Shown here in pieces: positions 6,770 to 14,621 of a DNA stretch of 16,051 bases. Below the pieces are notes generated by a model. The model saw only the letters and a program-made list of their open reading frames with translations, was not told the DNA's origin and searched no databases. The first letter of the stretch is position 1, and every line of letters begins with the position of its first letter. The stretch comes from Bacteroidales bacterium UBA4318 (GTDB lineage Bacteria > Bacteroidota > Bacteroidia > Bacteroidales > UBA932). Made by a program: the position numbers and the translations under genes. Location: NCBI GenBank assembly GCA_002393895.1, contig DGUE01000011.1:1-16051 (forward strand), read 5' to 3'.

Positions 6770-9277
6770 ATGAATAGATTAATACAGATGATAATGGCCC
6801 TGGCACTGTTTGCATCAGGGGGATGTGCCGTGCGTGAACTGCATGCGGACGAAGATATGCCGGCACCTGCAATTATTTCACTGACAGTGAGTTGCTCCGA
6901 GACGTCAAAGAGCACGGCAGTTGCTGATGAAAACCTTGTGAGGGATTTGAATGTATGGGTGTTTGCCTCGTCCGGCGAGTTGGCCGAGTCCCATTATTTT
7001 GACGGGCTATCCATCCGCACGTCGGGCTCCGTGAGTTTTGATTCTTCTGTCGGCGCACACAGCCGCCTGGTTGTTATAGGCAATGCAGGGCGTGAGCTCC
7101 AGCCTCCTCAGGGCTGGCAGGACAGGGTATCTGTTTATATGGATTATACGCCTGGTGCGGCCGCGCTGGTGCTGATGCTGGGAGAGGGCAACCTGAGTAT
7201 GACTTCCACCGGCCTCAGCAGCAGCATAACGCTCAGCAGAGCCATGAGCCGCATAGCTTTGAGTACGGAACTCTCTGCTTCCCTGGCGGCATCCGGAGCT
7301 GTTCTGGGCGGAAACGTGCGGATAAGGGAGGCGAAACTGTGCAATGCGCCAGCTGCCGTTTCGTTCGTGAGTGAATATGCCTGGAGAAGCCTGAAGAGCT
7401 TCAAAGCTGATGCTCTCACTCCTTTCCAGGCTGGGGACAGGCTATCTGCAGCGGACCTGGCCACGCTGCAGGGCGGAGGCACGGTAAACCTGTATTGCCT
7501 GCCCAATTATACTGATGTGCCATATTCCGATGCACCTGTGGCTTCCACCCAGTATGCTACATATATAGAGATGACTCTGGATTTCGATTCATTCGGGAGC
7601 GTGAGTGCCGGCAGCGAGCTTTGCCGTTTCTATGCCAACGACGGCAGCACCATAGGCCTCGAGGGTGGCAGCAGCTATTCATGCCGCGTCATCCTGAGCA
7701 ACGACGGCGCCTCCAACACATGGCGTAAGGATGATTTCCGTTTCGATATCCCCTCCGCCTTTACCGCAGGTGAGCAGAAGACAGTCTTCCTGCACTCGCA
7801 GACACACGCAGCCCAGGATGTGTCTTTCTCACTTTCAGAAAGCCCTGGTGTCACCAGCACGTCCATTTTCAGCATAGGGGAGAAGGTGTGCGGAAGCCAT
7901 CTTAACGGCGTAAGACTGACCGCTCTCACGGCGGGAAGCGGAACCCTGTATTGTTTTGATTCCTCCGGAACCCTGATGGGATCTGTTCCCGTTAGCTCTG
8001 CCTTCCCTGAAATTTCTGTGGAAGACAAGACTCTGGATGTGCTAGGGGATGTTGTGAACCTGGACCTGCAGGGCCTTTCCGGAGTGTATTCCGTGCGTGG
8101 CTCGGACGCTTTGTTCAATTCCCTCTACGGCATAGTTTCCGTAGAACCGACAGCGGCGGTATCGTCTCTTTACGGGCAGGATTTCATATATGCCGGGTCG
8201 GAAGATAAACGCTTGTATGTGAATAAGATACGATGGTCCCGTGCGGGTGTTGCAAGAGATTGGACGGAAGCAGTGGGGAAAAGCTTCCCCTACAGGGTGA
8301 CGCTTGCCTGCGGCATAAGTGCAGAGTTCAACGTGATTATCGACAATCCTGTTCTGGGGCCCCTTGAGGGGGATGCTTACTTTGGAGAGGCCTTCGATAT
8401 GACCGGGGTGGATGATCCGCTTCCGGCGGTGGCAAGCCTGGGCACGCAGAACAGCATAGTTGCCAGCGTGAGTTCAGGCATTCCGAGGGGATTCCTGAAG
8501 TCACGCTCCGAGAGGGAAGCAGACGGATGGCGCACATGGTTCGGAGGGACCCGCTTTGTGGAAGGCCGCATAGCTGATGACTACATAACCGGCTATAGCA
8601 CTACCTTGATAAGGTGGGACCTGCCTGCGTCGGCCGTCCGGTCGATATACGGGGAGGCCGTGCCCATATTCGTAGGAAAACTGAACCCTCACTGCAATGA
8701 ATACGTAAAAGCGTGTGTAGGCTCTTATGCATCAACATATTACAATCCCGTAGGGGTGGATCTATATATAGAAACCCTGTACTTCTCCGGCACAACCACA
8801 TGCCTGTGCTTCCGTCCGCACAGCGATGATGTGACCCTGGATGTAACAGATGGAAGTTTTGCCTATCAGGGAAGGGATGGCGGTCCTCTTTATTCCAACG
8901 AGAGCGGCATTGGTCCAAATGGATATGTCTATCATTCCAACGGCACTTTCCTGGAGACCAACTGGGACGGGGATCTGATGAGCAATTCGGATTTCAGTCA
9001 CGGGAACGGTCCGTTTTTCGGCACTTCGCTGTTCGGATATTCAGTTGTCTCTCCATACAGCACCGCAACCTACGGGGCCAAGGGCAGGAGGCATCTTGCC
9101 ATATACAGATACTCACCCTACAGGTATGCCGGGAGTCATGCCTGGATTGCAGACGAAAACGGACGCGTGAACTGCAAGGGCTACGTGTCCGTAGAGAAAT
9201 GGAGTGTGTCCAGCAGAGCTTACTTCGACTGGGACCCGTCAGACTTTTCTAGGCCTTCGCCTTCTGGGGATCTTTAA
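6770..9277 (+). CDS. Large fimbrial tip-like lipoprotein (DUF4906-like)
   Basis: About 835 residues. From the ATG at 6770 the signal peptide is MNRLIQMIMALALFASGGC with lipobox SGGC. An ATG at 6752 would add six residues and overlap the previous gene by 8 bases; the signal peptide looks better from 6770. The N-terminal part resembles FimB/Mfa2-like domains (VRDLNVWVFASSGELAESHYF, SRLVVIGNAG, SRAMSRIAL; later FYANDGSTIGLEGGSSYSC). The central and C-terminal 500 residues have no match I can name beyond DUF4906-type tip proteins. They are rich in Gly, Ser and aromatics, with Cys pairs (NPHCNEYVKAC, TTCLCF). Its size, lipoprotein signal and last place in the operon suggest the tip adhesin or scaffold. 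The final 29 bases overlap the convergent transporter gene. Confidence 0.75.
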   Translation: MNRLIQMIMALALFASGGCAVRELHADEDMPAPAIISLTVSCSETSKSTAVADENLVRDLNVWVFASSGELAESHYFDGLSIRTSGSVSFDSSVGAHSRLVVIGNAGRELQPPQGWQDRVSVYMDYTPGAAALVLMLGEGNLSMTSTGLSSSITLSRAMSRIALSTELSASLAASGAVLGGNVRIREAKLCNAPAAVSFVSEYAWRSLKSFKADALTPFQAGDRLSAADLATLQGGGTVNLYCLPNYTDVPYSDAPVASTQYATYIEMTLDFDSFGSVSAGSELCRFYANDGSTIGLEGGSSYSCRVILSNDGASNTWRKDDFRFDIPSAFTAGEQKTVFLHSQTHAAQDVSFSLSESPGVTSTSIFSIGEKVCGSHLNGVRLTALTAGSGTLYCFDSSGTLMGSVPVSSAFPEISVEDKTLDVLGDVVNLDLQGLSGVYSVRGSDALFNSLYGIVSVEPTAAVSSLYGQDFIYAGSEDKRLYVNKIRWSRAGVARDWTEAVGKSFPYRVTLACGISAEFNVIIDNPVLGPLEGDAYFGEAFDMTGVDDPLPAVASLGTQNSIVASVSSGIPRGFLKSRSEREADGWRTWFGGTRFVEGRIADDYITGYSTTLIRWDLPASAVRSIYGEAVPIFVGKLNPHCNEYVKACVGSYASTYYNPVGVDLYIETLYFSGTTTCLCFRPHSDDVTLDVTDGSFAYQGRDGGPLYSNESGIGPNGYVYHSNGTFLETNWDGDLMSNSDFSHGNGPFFGTSLFGYSVVSPYSTATYGAKGRRHLAIYRYSPYRYAGSHAWIADENGRVNCKGYVSVEKWSVSSRAYFDWDPSDFSRPSPSGDL

Positions 9278-10520
9278 ACAGGATGGCGAAGAGTATACCC
9301 ACCACGCATGCGTAGCCGGCGAATACATACCAGACCGTGGACCAGTTGGCAGGGGTGTTGAATACATCGAATGCTTCCACGACCTTGCCGGCTGCGAGCG
9401 TGCCTATGGTGGCACCCAGTCCGTTGGTCATCAGCATGAATACGCCCTGTGCGCTGGAGCGGATGTCCGGAGTGGTGTTCTCGTTGACGTAAAGGGATCC
9501 GGAAATGTTGAAAAAGTCAAATGCTACACCGTAGACTATGCAGCTGAGCACGAAGAGCAGGACTCCGGGCCACGCCGGATTGCCGGCTCCGAAGAAACCG
9601 AACCTGAACACCCATGCGAACATTGCCATGAGCATGACCTTCTTGATGCCGAACTTCTTCATGCAGATAGGTATCAGCAGTATGCAGAGGGTTTCGGAGG
9701 CCTGGCTGATGGCGATCAGGGCGTTGGAGTTCTTGACAGCGAAAGTGCCTGCAAGTGCGGGATCGGCCGCAAACGAGCCCAGGAAGGTATTCGCATAGCC
9801 GTTTGTTATCTGCAGGGAAGCTCCTAGGAGCATGCTGAAGATGAAGAACACTGCAAACTGGCTGTCCTTGAATAGGGTGAAGGCCTTGAGCCCGAAGGCT
9901 TCGGCCAGGCTCTTGGACTCGCCACGGTTGATTTCGCACTCAGGCATGCTCAGCGCATATGCGCAAAGCACCAGGGAGAGGATGCCGGAGGAGTAGAGTT
10001 GGGTGTAGCTGTCCTGCATGGCAACGCCGCCTATCTTTACGAAGTTGGTGATGAGCATGCTGGCGATGAAGCCCACGGTGCCGAACACGCGGATAGGAGG
10101 AAATTCCTTTACCGGGTCCATTCCCGCCTTGCCCATGGCATTGTAAGCCACGGAGTTGGATATGGCGATGGTAGGCATGTAGAATGCCACGCTGAGGCTG
10201 TAGAGGATGAACAGGGGGGCGAACTGGACGGCTCCGCCTGCATTCATGCAGTAGAAACCTGCGCCCAGCATGAACAGGCCTGCAAGGCCATGGCAGAGGG
10301 ACAGGGTTTTCTGTGCCTGTATGAAGCGGTCGGCCACTATGCCCATGAGAGTGGGCATGAATATGGACACTATGCCCTGCATGGCGAAGAACCATTTGAT
10401 CTGCGGCCCCAGGCCGGAGTTGCCAAGGTAGCGGCCCAGAGAAGTGAGGTATGCACCCCATGCGGCATACTGAAGCACCAGCATCAGGACCAGCCTGAAC
10501 TTGAGTTGAGTGTTTTTCAT
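9249..10520 (-). CDS. MFS nucleoside:H+ symporter (NHS family)
   Basis: A 423-residue polytopic membrane protein starting MKNTQLKFRLVLMLVLQYAA. About twelve hydrophobic helices are visible, with family-like segments AAWGAYLTSLGRYLG, then IVSIFMPTLMGIVADRF and PPIRVFGTVGFIASM, then a late GVFMLMTNGLGATIGTLAAG. These resemble the NupG/XapB nucleoside permeases, which import nucleosides with protons. The frame stays open far upstream through the antisense of tgt, but the true start is the ATG at 10520. It lies 28 bases after a -7 element (10555-10548) and begins with a typical cytoplasmic N-terminus. The stop lies inside the tip gene on the other strand. The substrate is inferred from the family; purine nucleosides would fit the nearby hpt/adk. 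Confidence 0.88.
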   Translation of the reverse strand: MKNTQLKFRLVLMLVLQYAAWGAYLTSLGRYLGNSGLGPQIKWFFAMQGIVSIFMPTLMGIVADRFIQAQKTLSLCHGLAGLFMLGAGFYCMNAGGAVQFAPLFILYSLSVAFYMPTIAISNSVAYNAMGKAGMDPVKEFPPIRVFGTVGFIASMLITNFVKIGGVAMQDSYTQLYSSGILSLVLCAYALSMPECEINRGESKSLAEAFGLKAFTLFKDSQFAVFFIFSMLLGASLQITNGYANTFLGSFAADPALAGTFAVKNSNALIAISQASETLCILLIPICMKKFGIKKVMLMAMFAWVFRFGFFGAGNPAWPGVLLFVLSCIVYGVAFDFFNISGSLYVNENTTPDIRSSAQGVFMLMTNGLGATIGTLAAGKVVEAFDVFNTPANWSTVWYVFAGYACVVGILFAILFKDPQKAKA

Positions 10521-10547
10521 TGTAGCGTCTATTGAATGTTCAACTAA

Positions 10548-10555
10548 CAAATTTA
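10548..10555 (-). promoter_or_regulatory. -7 element of the nucleoside-symporter gene
   Basis: On the minus strand TAAATTTG (10555-10548) matches TAnnTTTG perfectly and lies 27 bases before the ATG at 10520. No good TTTG was found 19-21 bases upstream, so the -33 element is weak or absent. It lies in the 69-base gap shared with the tgt promoter and occupies the place where the tgt -33 element would be. Confidence 0.55.
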
Positions 10556-10577
10556 GTCTTTTTTCTTCTATTTTGAT

Positions 10578-10585
10578 TATCTTTG
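10578..10585 (+). promoter_or_regulatory. -7 element of tgt, implying a leaderless transcript
   Basis: TATCTTTG (10578-10585) matches TAnnTTTG perfectly. Only four bases (AAAG) separate it from the tgt ATG at 10590, so a transcript starting at the usual distance would begin at or next to the start codon. The upstream -33 match is weak (TTTA at 10552-10555). Confidence 0.55.
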
Positions 10586-10589
10586 AAAG

Positions 10590-11720
10590 ATGAAATTCGA
10601 AAAGACGCATTCCGACCTTTCTTCTGGCGCCCGCTGCGGTGTGCTGCATACCGGTCACGGGGATATCCGCACCCCTATATTCATGCCGGTAGGTACTGTC
10701 GGCTCCGTGAAGGGCGTCTACCACAAAGACCTGAAGGATGATGTGCAGGCCGAGATTATCCTCGGCAATACCTATCATCTGTACCTGCGTCCAGGCTTGG
10801 GAATTCTCCGGCAGGCAGGCGGCCTTCACCGTTTCGAGAACTGGGACCGCCCCATCCTTACCGACAGCGGCGGCTTCCAGGTGTTCAGCCTCAGCCCTAT
10901 TCGCAAACTCACACCTGAAGGCTGCACCTTCCAGAGCCATATCGACGGCAGCCGCCACACTTTCACTCCCGAGAATAATGTTGATACACAGCGCATTATC
11001 GGCGCGGATATATGTATGGCCCTCGATGAATGCTGCCCCGGGGATGCAGACCATTCCTATGCCCGCAAGAGCCTGAATCTCACCAAGAGCTGGCTGGAAA
11101 GATTCGCAAAGCGTTTCCGGGAAACCGAGCCGCTCTATGGTTATGAGCAGACTTTCTTCCCCATCGTGCAGGGCTGCGTTTATCCGGATCTGCGCAAGGA
11201 AGCTGTAGATCATGCCGTGCAGTTCGGGGCAGACGGCTATGCGATCGGAGGCCTGGCAGTAGGGGAGCCCACCGAAAAGATGTACGAGATGCTGGAGCTG
11301 GTGTGCCCTTTGCTTCCGGAGGATCGCCCCCGCTACCTGATGGGAGTCGGTACCCCTGCGAATATACTCGAGGGAATCGCCCGTGGGGTAGACATGTTCG
11401 ACTGCGTCATGCCCACCCGCAATGGCCGCAATGGCATGCTGTTCACATGGAACGGCATCATGAACATGCGGAACGAGAAATGGAAGGATGATTTCAGCCC
11501 TCTGGACCCTTGCGGCACATCCTTTGTTGACCATACTTACTCCAAGGCCTACCTGCGCCATCTTTTCATTTCCGGAGAGATGTTCGCGGCCATGATAGCA
11601 AGCGAGCACAACCTCGCTTTCTATCTGGATTTGGTGCGCCAGGCGCGCATACACATTGAGCAGGGAGACTTCGCGGCATGGAAAGATGCGGCCGTGGCAA
11701 AGCTGACGCAGAGATTATGA
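10590..11720 (+). CDS. tgt: tRNA-guanine transglycosylase (queuine/preQ1 insertion)
   Basis: A 376-residue TIM-barrel enzyme that swaps guanine at the wobble position of tRNAs with GUN anticodons for preQ1, the committed tRNA step of queuosine synthesis. Hallmarks are TPIFMPVGTVGSVKGV, IILGNTYHLYLRPG, RPILTDSGGFQVFSL (general acid/base Asp), GGLAVGEP and VDMFDCVMPTRNGRNGM; Asp271 in the last motif is the likely nucleophile. The C-terminal zinc site is changed: where the family has CxCxxC, this protein reads DPCGTSFVDHTYSKAYL, so the three ligand positions are Gly309, Ser311 and Asp314. The His of EHNLAFY (340) remains. My recollection is that Bacteroides homologues also lack these cysteines. 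It is the first gene of an overlapping operon with lptG, dut and murF. Confidence 0.95.
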   Translation: MKFEKTHSDLSSGARCGVLHTGHGDIRTPIFMPVGTVGSVKGVYHKDLKDDVQAEIILGNTYHLYLRPGLGILRQAGGLHRFENWDRPILTDSGGFQVFSLSPIRKLTPEGCTFQSHIDGSRHTFTPENNVDTQRIIGADICMALDECCPGDADHSYARKSLNLTKSWLERFAKRFRETEPLYGYEQTFFPIVQGCVYPDLRKEAVDHAVQFGADGYAIGGLAVGEPTEKMYEMLELVCPLLPEDRPRYLMGVGTPANILEGIARGVDMFDCVMPTRNGRNGMLFTWNGIMNMRNEKWKDDFSPLDPCGTSFVDHTYSKAYLRHLFISGEMFAAMIASEHNLAFYLDLVRQARIHIEQGDFAAWKDAAVAKLTQRL

Positions 11721-12793
11721 GAAAACTCGACCTCTACATATCCAAGAAGTTCATTACCACCTTCTTCATGGCGCTGCTGCTCATAATCGGCATCGTCATA
11801 ATCTTCGACATATCCGAGAAGGTGGACTACTTCGTGAAGAACGAAGCACCCCTGAAGGCCATCATCCTGGATTACTACGTCAATTTCGTGCCGTATTTCA
11901 TGAACATGTTCAGCCCCCTGTTCGTGTTCATCACTGTCATATTCTTCACTTCCAGGATGGCTGCGAATTCAGAATTCATCGCCATGCTGTCCGGAGGCAT
12001 AAGCTATGCGCGCATACTTGTGCCCTATGTGGCCTGTGCCATTCTGATTGCCGCCCTTTCCCTTGGGCTCAACCTCTATGTTATCCCCAAATCCAACGTT
12101 GTCCGCACTGCCTTTGAGGAGAAGTATGTGAAGTCTAAGAACCTGAAATTCCGTAACGTCCACTACCAGATAGCCCCGGGTCAGTTCGTTTATGTGGAGT
12201 CTTTCAGCCGATGGAACAATACCGCCTACAAGTTCACTCTGGAAACCATCGAAGACAATAAGCTGAAGAGCAAGCTGGAGGCCGATACGGCGGTCTGGGA
12301 CAGTATAGGGCAGTGCTGGAAGCTGCGTAACTGGTTCATCCGGGATTATGCTTCCGGCCTGGAAGACCACATCTCCAGCGGAGCCAAGAAAGATACCGTC
12401 ATCGATCTCACGGTGACAGATTTCTACCGCAACGAAAAAACTGTGCAGACCCTGCCTATCAAGGACCTGAACCAGTTGATAGACACTCAGAACATGCGAG
12501 GGGACGCCAACGTGATGTTTGCGGAGATAGAGCTGCATAACCGCTACGCCATGCCCTTCTCTGCAATTATCCTTACCATCATGGGAGTGTGCCTGTCTTC
12601 CCGCAAGAAGAGGGGAGGCATAGGCTGGAATCTCGGTATAGGCATAGCCCTGGCCTTCTCCTACATACTGTTCCTGCGCTTTGCCCAGATGTTTGTATAT
12701 GCCGGCACCATGCCGGCCGGGCTTGCCCTCTGGATACCGAATATCTTATTTGCGCTGATAACTGTTTTCCTATATACTAAAGCTCAGAAATAA
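11717..12793 (+). CDS. lptG: LptF/LptG-family LPS transport permease (YjgP/YjgQ)
   Basis: A 358-residue inner-membrane protein. Together with LptB ATPase and a partner permease it extracts lipopolysaccharide from the inner membrane for transport to the outer membrane. The chosen start ([20 protein letters not shown]) overlaps the tgt stop by ATGA; an ATG at 11678 would add 13 unlikely residues. The order is three helices (about 12-31, 52-78, 99-122) and a periplasmic beta-rich domain (about 125-270, including [20 protein letters not shown]). Three more helices close the protein, with [20 protein letters not shown] near 290. This 3+3 plan with a jellyroll in between defines the family. I cannot separate LptF from LptG with certainty; the symbol follows the usual Bacteroidales naming. 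It overlaps dut by one base. Confidence 0.9.
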   Translation: MRKLDLYISKKFITTFFMALLLIIGIVIIFDISEKVDYFVKNEAPLKAIILDYYVNFVPYFMNMFSPLFVFITVIFFTSRMAANSEFIAMLSGGISYARILVPYVACAILIAALSLGLNLYVIPKSNVVRTAFEEKYVKSKNLKFRNVHYQIAPGQFVYVESFSRWNNTAYKFTLETIEDNKLKSKLEADTAVWDSIGQCWKLRNWFIRDYASGLEDHISSGAKKDTVIDLTVTDFYRNEKTVQTLPIKDLNQLIDTQNMRGDANVMFAEIELHNRYAMPFSAIILTIMGVCLSSRKKRGGIGWNLGIGIALAFSYILFLRFAQMFVYAGTMPAGLALWIPNILFALITVFLYTKAQK

Positions 12794-13227
12794 TGACAGT
12801 AAAGGTCGTGAACAAGGGCAGCAACGCCCTTCCGCAGTACGCCACCATGGCTTCGGCCGGTATGGATGTGCGCGCTTCGCTCGAGTCTCCGGTGGTGCTT
12901 GCCCCGCTCCAGAGGGCCATGATTCCCACCGGTCTTTTCCTCGAAATCCCGATAGGTTATGAGGTCCAGGTGCGCCCTCGCAGCGGTCTTGCCGCCAAGA
13001 AGGGCATCACGGTGCTGAACACTCCCGGCACTATCGATGCCGACTACAGGGGAGAGGTGAACGTGATCCTGGTGAATCTCTCCGATCAGCCTTTTACCGT
13101 AGAACCTGGTGAGAGGATAGCACAGCTTGTGCTTGCAAAGCACGAGAAGATAGATTGGGAAGAGGTGGATGAACTTGGGGCGACCGAGCGTGGGGAAGGC
13201 GGTTTTGGCAGCACAGGTACGAAATGA
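12793..13227 (+). CDS. dut: dUTP diphosphatase (dUTPase)
   Basis: A 144-residue trimeric-type dUTPase that hydrolyses dUTP to dUMP and pyrophosphate, keeping uracil out of DNA and supplying dUMP for dTMP. All five family motifs are present: SAGMD (21-25), RPRSGLA (61-67), [11 protein letters not shown] (79-89) with the catalytic Asp and Tyr region, ERIAQL (107-112), and the glycine-rich [10 protein letters not shown] (133-142). The length is normal for bacterial homotrimeric enzymes. The ATG shares one base with the lptG stop (TAATG), and the stop overlaps the murF start by ATGA, so the three are probably translationally coupled. Nothing unusual is seen in the protein. Confidence 0.97.
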   Translation: MTVKVVNKGSNALPQYATMASAGMDVRASLESPVVLAPLQRAMIPTGLFLEIPIGYEVQVRPRSGLAAKKGITVLNTPGTIDADYRGEVNVILVNLSDQPFTVEPGERIAQLVLAKHEKIDWEEVDELGATERGEGGFGSTGTK

Positions 13228-14621
13228 GTACGGAAGATCTTTACAAGCTTTATTGCGAGTGCGGGTATAAGGTGAGTACCGATAGCCGCACTATTCCTGC
13301 CGGGGCTATCTTTTTTGCTCTTCGGGGAGAGAATTTCGATGGCAATGAGTATGCGTTGAAGGCCCTGGAAGCTGGAGCTGCGTATGCAGTTGTAAACGAT
13401 GATGCGGGCCCCCTCATGCTTTCCGCGACGGGCAAAGGGCAGAGCCGCGTCCCGCAAGGGGAGCCCGTCTCCGCATTGCCCGTCCGCAGTAGCCACGCCC
13501 GCATCATCCCTGTTCCGGACCCATTCAAGGCGCTTCAGGAGCTGGCAATCTATCATCGCAAGGCGTTGGGAATTCCAGTGATAGGACTGACCGGGACAAA
13601 CGGAAAGACTACTACCAAGGAGCTGATTGCTGCGGCTTTGGGCGCAAAGTTCAAGGTGGCGGCAACCAAGGGAAATCTCAATAACGATATTGGCGTTCCT
13701 CTGACCCTGCTTTCCATTCCTGCAGATGCGGAGATTGCCGTTGTGGAGATGGGGGCGAACCATCCGGATGATATAGCAAAGCTGGTGAAGGTGAGCCAGC
13801 CGGACTATGGATACATCACAAATGTAGGCAAGGCCCATCTTCTCGGTTTCGGCTCATATGAAGGGGTGCTCGCTGCAAAAACCGAACTCTACAAATGGTT
13901 GGGCAGCCATCGGGGCTCCCTCATCTTTGTGAACACCGACCATGCCGACCTTGCTGCTGCAGCCAGGAGGGAGGCCTGCCACCAGTGGGAATTCAGCCGA
14001 GTATCCATGAAGGCCGAGATCCTTCCTGCGACGGCGGAAAACCCCTTCCTCGCCATTCGTGTGGGCGATTCCGAGATACATACCAGGCTGGTTGGAGCTT
14101 ACAATACAGACAATGTCCTCGCCGCGCTTGCAATAGCGGAGTATTTCGGAGTGAAACGTGCCGATGCCATTGCGGCGATTGAAGCGTATACCCCATCCAA
14201 CAGCCGTTCCCAGCTTGAGAAGACAGATCGCAACACCTTGATAGTGGATGCCTACAACGCTAATCCTACATCGATGGGGCTTGCGGTAGACAATCTCGCC
14301 TCGATCCAATCCGACAGCAAACTGGCCCTGCTTGGAGACATGCGCGAACTGGGCGAGGCCTCTGTGGAAGAGCATAAAAACATAGTCCGGAAGCTGATTG
14401 CATCCGGACTGAAGTCGTATCTGGTAGGTGAGGAATTCGGGAAAGCCCTCTCGGAGCTCGGCATCATTCCAGGTGCCGGCCAGCTGATAGCTGGCTGTTT
14501 CCCTTCATCTGACTCCCTGGCAGATTATATCTCTGGCCATCGGGAAGAATTCTCCGGTGCCACGGTGCTGGTTAAAGGCTCCCGCGGCATACGTATGGAA
14601 AAGGCCCTGCCGGAACTATAG
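13224..14621 (+). CDS. murF: UDP-MurNAc-tripeptide D-alanyl-D-alanine ligase, with an unusual N-terminal insert
   Basis: A 465-residue Mur ligase that adds D-Ala-D-Ala to the UDP-MurNAc-tripeptide in the cytoplasm, the last soluble step of peptidoglycan precursor synthesis. Motifs are [22 protein letters not shown] in the N-terminal substrate domain and the P-loop [13 protein letters not shown] (Lys128). They continue with [63 protein letters not shown] and [12 protein letters not shown]. The P-loop lies roughly 25-30 residues later than I expect for Bacteroidales MurF. The extra length is at residues 59-95, coded by a repeat-bounded segment at 13398-13508. The frame is intact and all catalytic motifs are kept, so the enzyme is probably active. 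The 3' end overlaps adk (convergent) by 6 bases. Confidence 0.95.
   Translation: MSTEDLYKLYCECGYKVSTDSRTIPAGAIFFALRGENFDGNEYALKALEAGAAYAVVNDDAGPLMLSATGKGQSRVPQGEPVSALPVRSSHARIIPVPDPFKALQELAIYHRKALGIPVIGLTGTNGKTTTKELIAAALGAKFKVAATKGNLNNDIGVPLTLLSIPADAEIAVVEMGANHPDDIAKLVKVSQPDYGYITNVGKAHLLGFGSYEGVLAAKTELYKWLGSHRGSLIFVNTDHADLAAAARREACHQWEFSRVSMKAEILPATAENPFLAIRVGDSEIHTRLVGAYNTDNVLAALAIAEYFGVKRADAIAAIEAYTPSNSRSQLEKTDRNTLIVDAYNANPTSMGLAVDNLASIQSDSKLALLGDMRELGEASVEEHKNIVRKLIASGLKSYLVGEEFGKALSELGIIPGAGQLIAGCFPSSDSLADYISGHREEFSGATVLVKGSRGIRMEKALPEL
13398..13508. repeat. 111-bp palindrome-bounded segment inside murF
   Basis: The left end GATGATGCGGGC (13398-13409) and right end GCCCGCATCATC (13497-13508) are perfect 12-bp inverted repeats. 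Inside them, GACGGGCAA (13427-13435) pairs with TTGCCCGTC (13476-13484), and a further GCCCGTC lies at 13463-13469. The total length is 111 bp, exactly 37 codons, and both ends are codon-aligned (Asp59 to Ile95). The encoded part is a Gly/Pro/Ser-rich, probably unstructured stretch between the N-terminal domain and the P-loop domain. Nothing like a transposase is present. Whether it is a mobile palindromic element or a locally evolved linker cannot be told from one copy. Confidence 0.6.

Noticed and set aside
9251..9266. Short hairpin AGGC-GAAG-GCCT as a terminator for the symporter or fimbrial operon
   Set aside because: The stem is only four base pairs and no T-run follows on either strand.
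10521..11654. A long minus-strand open frame fused upstream of the symporter start
   Set aside because: It is antisense to tgt, has no family resemblance, and the clear symporter N-terminus begins at 10520 after a -7 element.
13086..13838. 250-codon minus-strand open frame opposite dut and murF
   Set aside because: It is antisense to two well-conserved genes and shows no recognisable protein motif.
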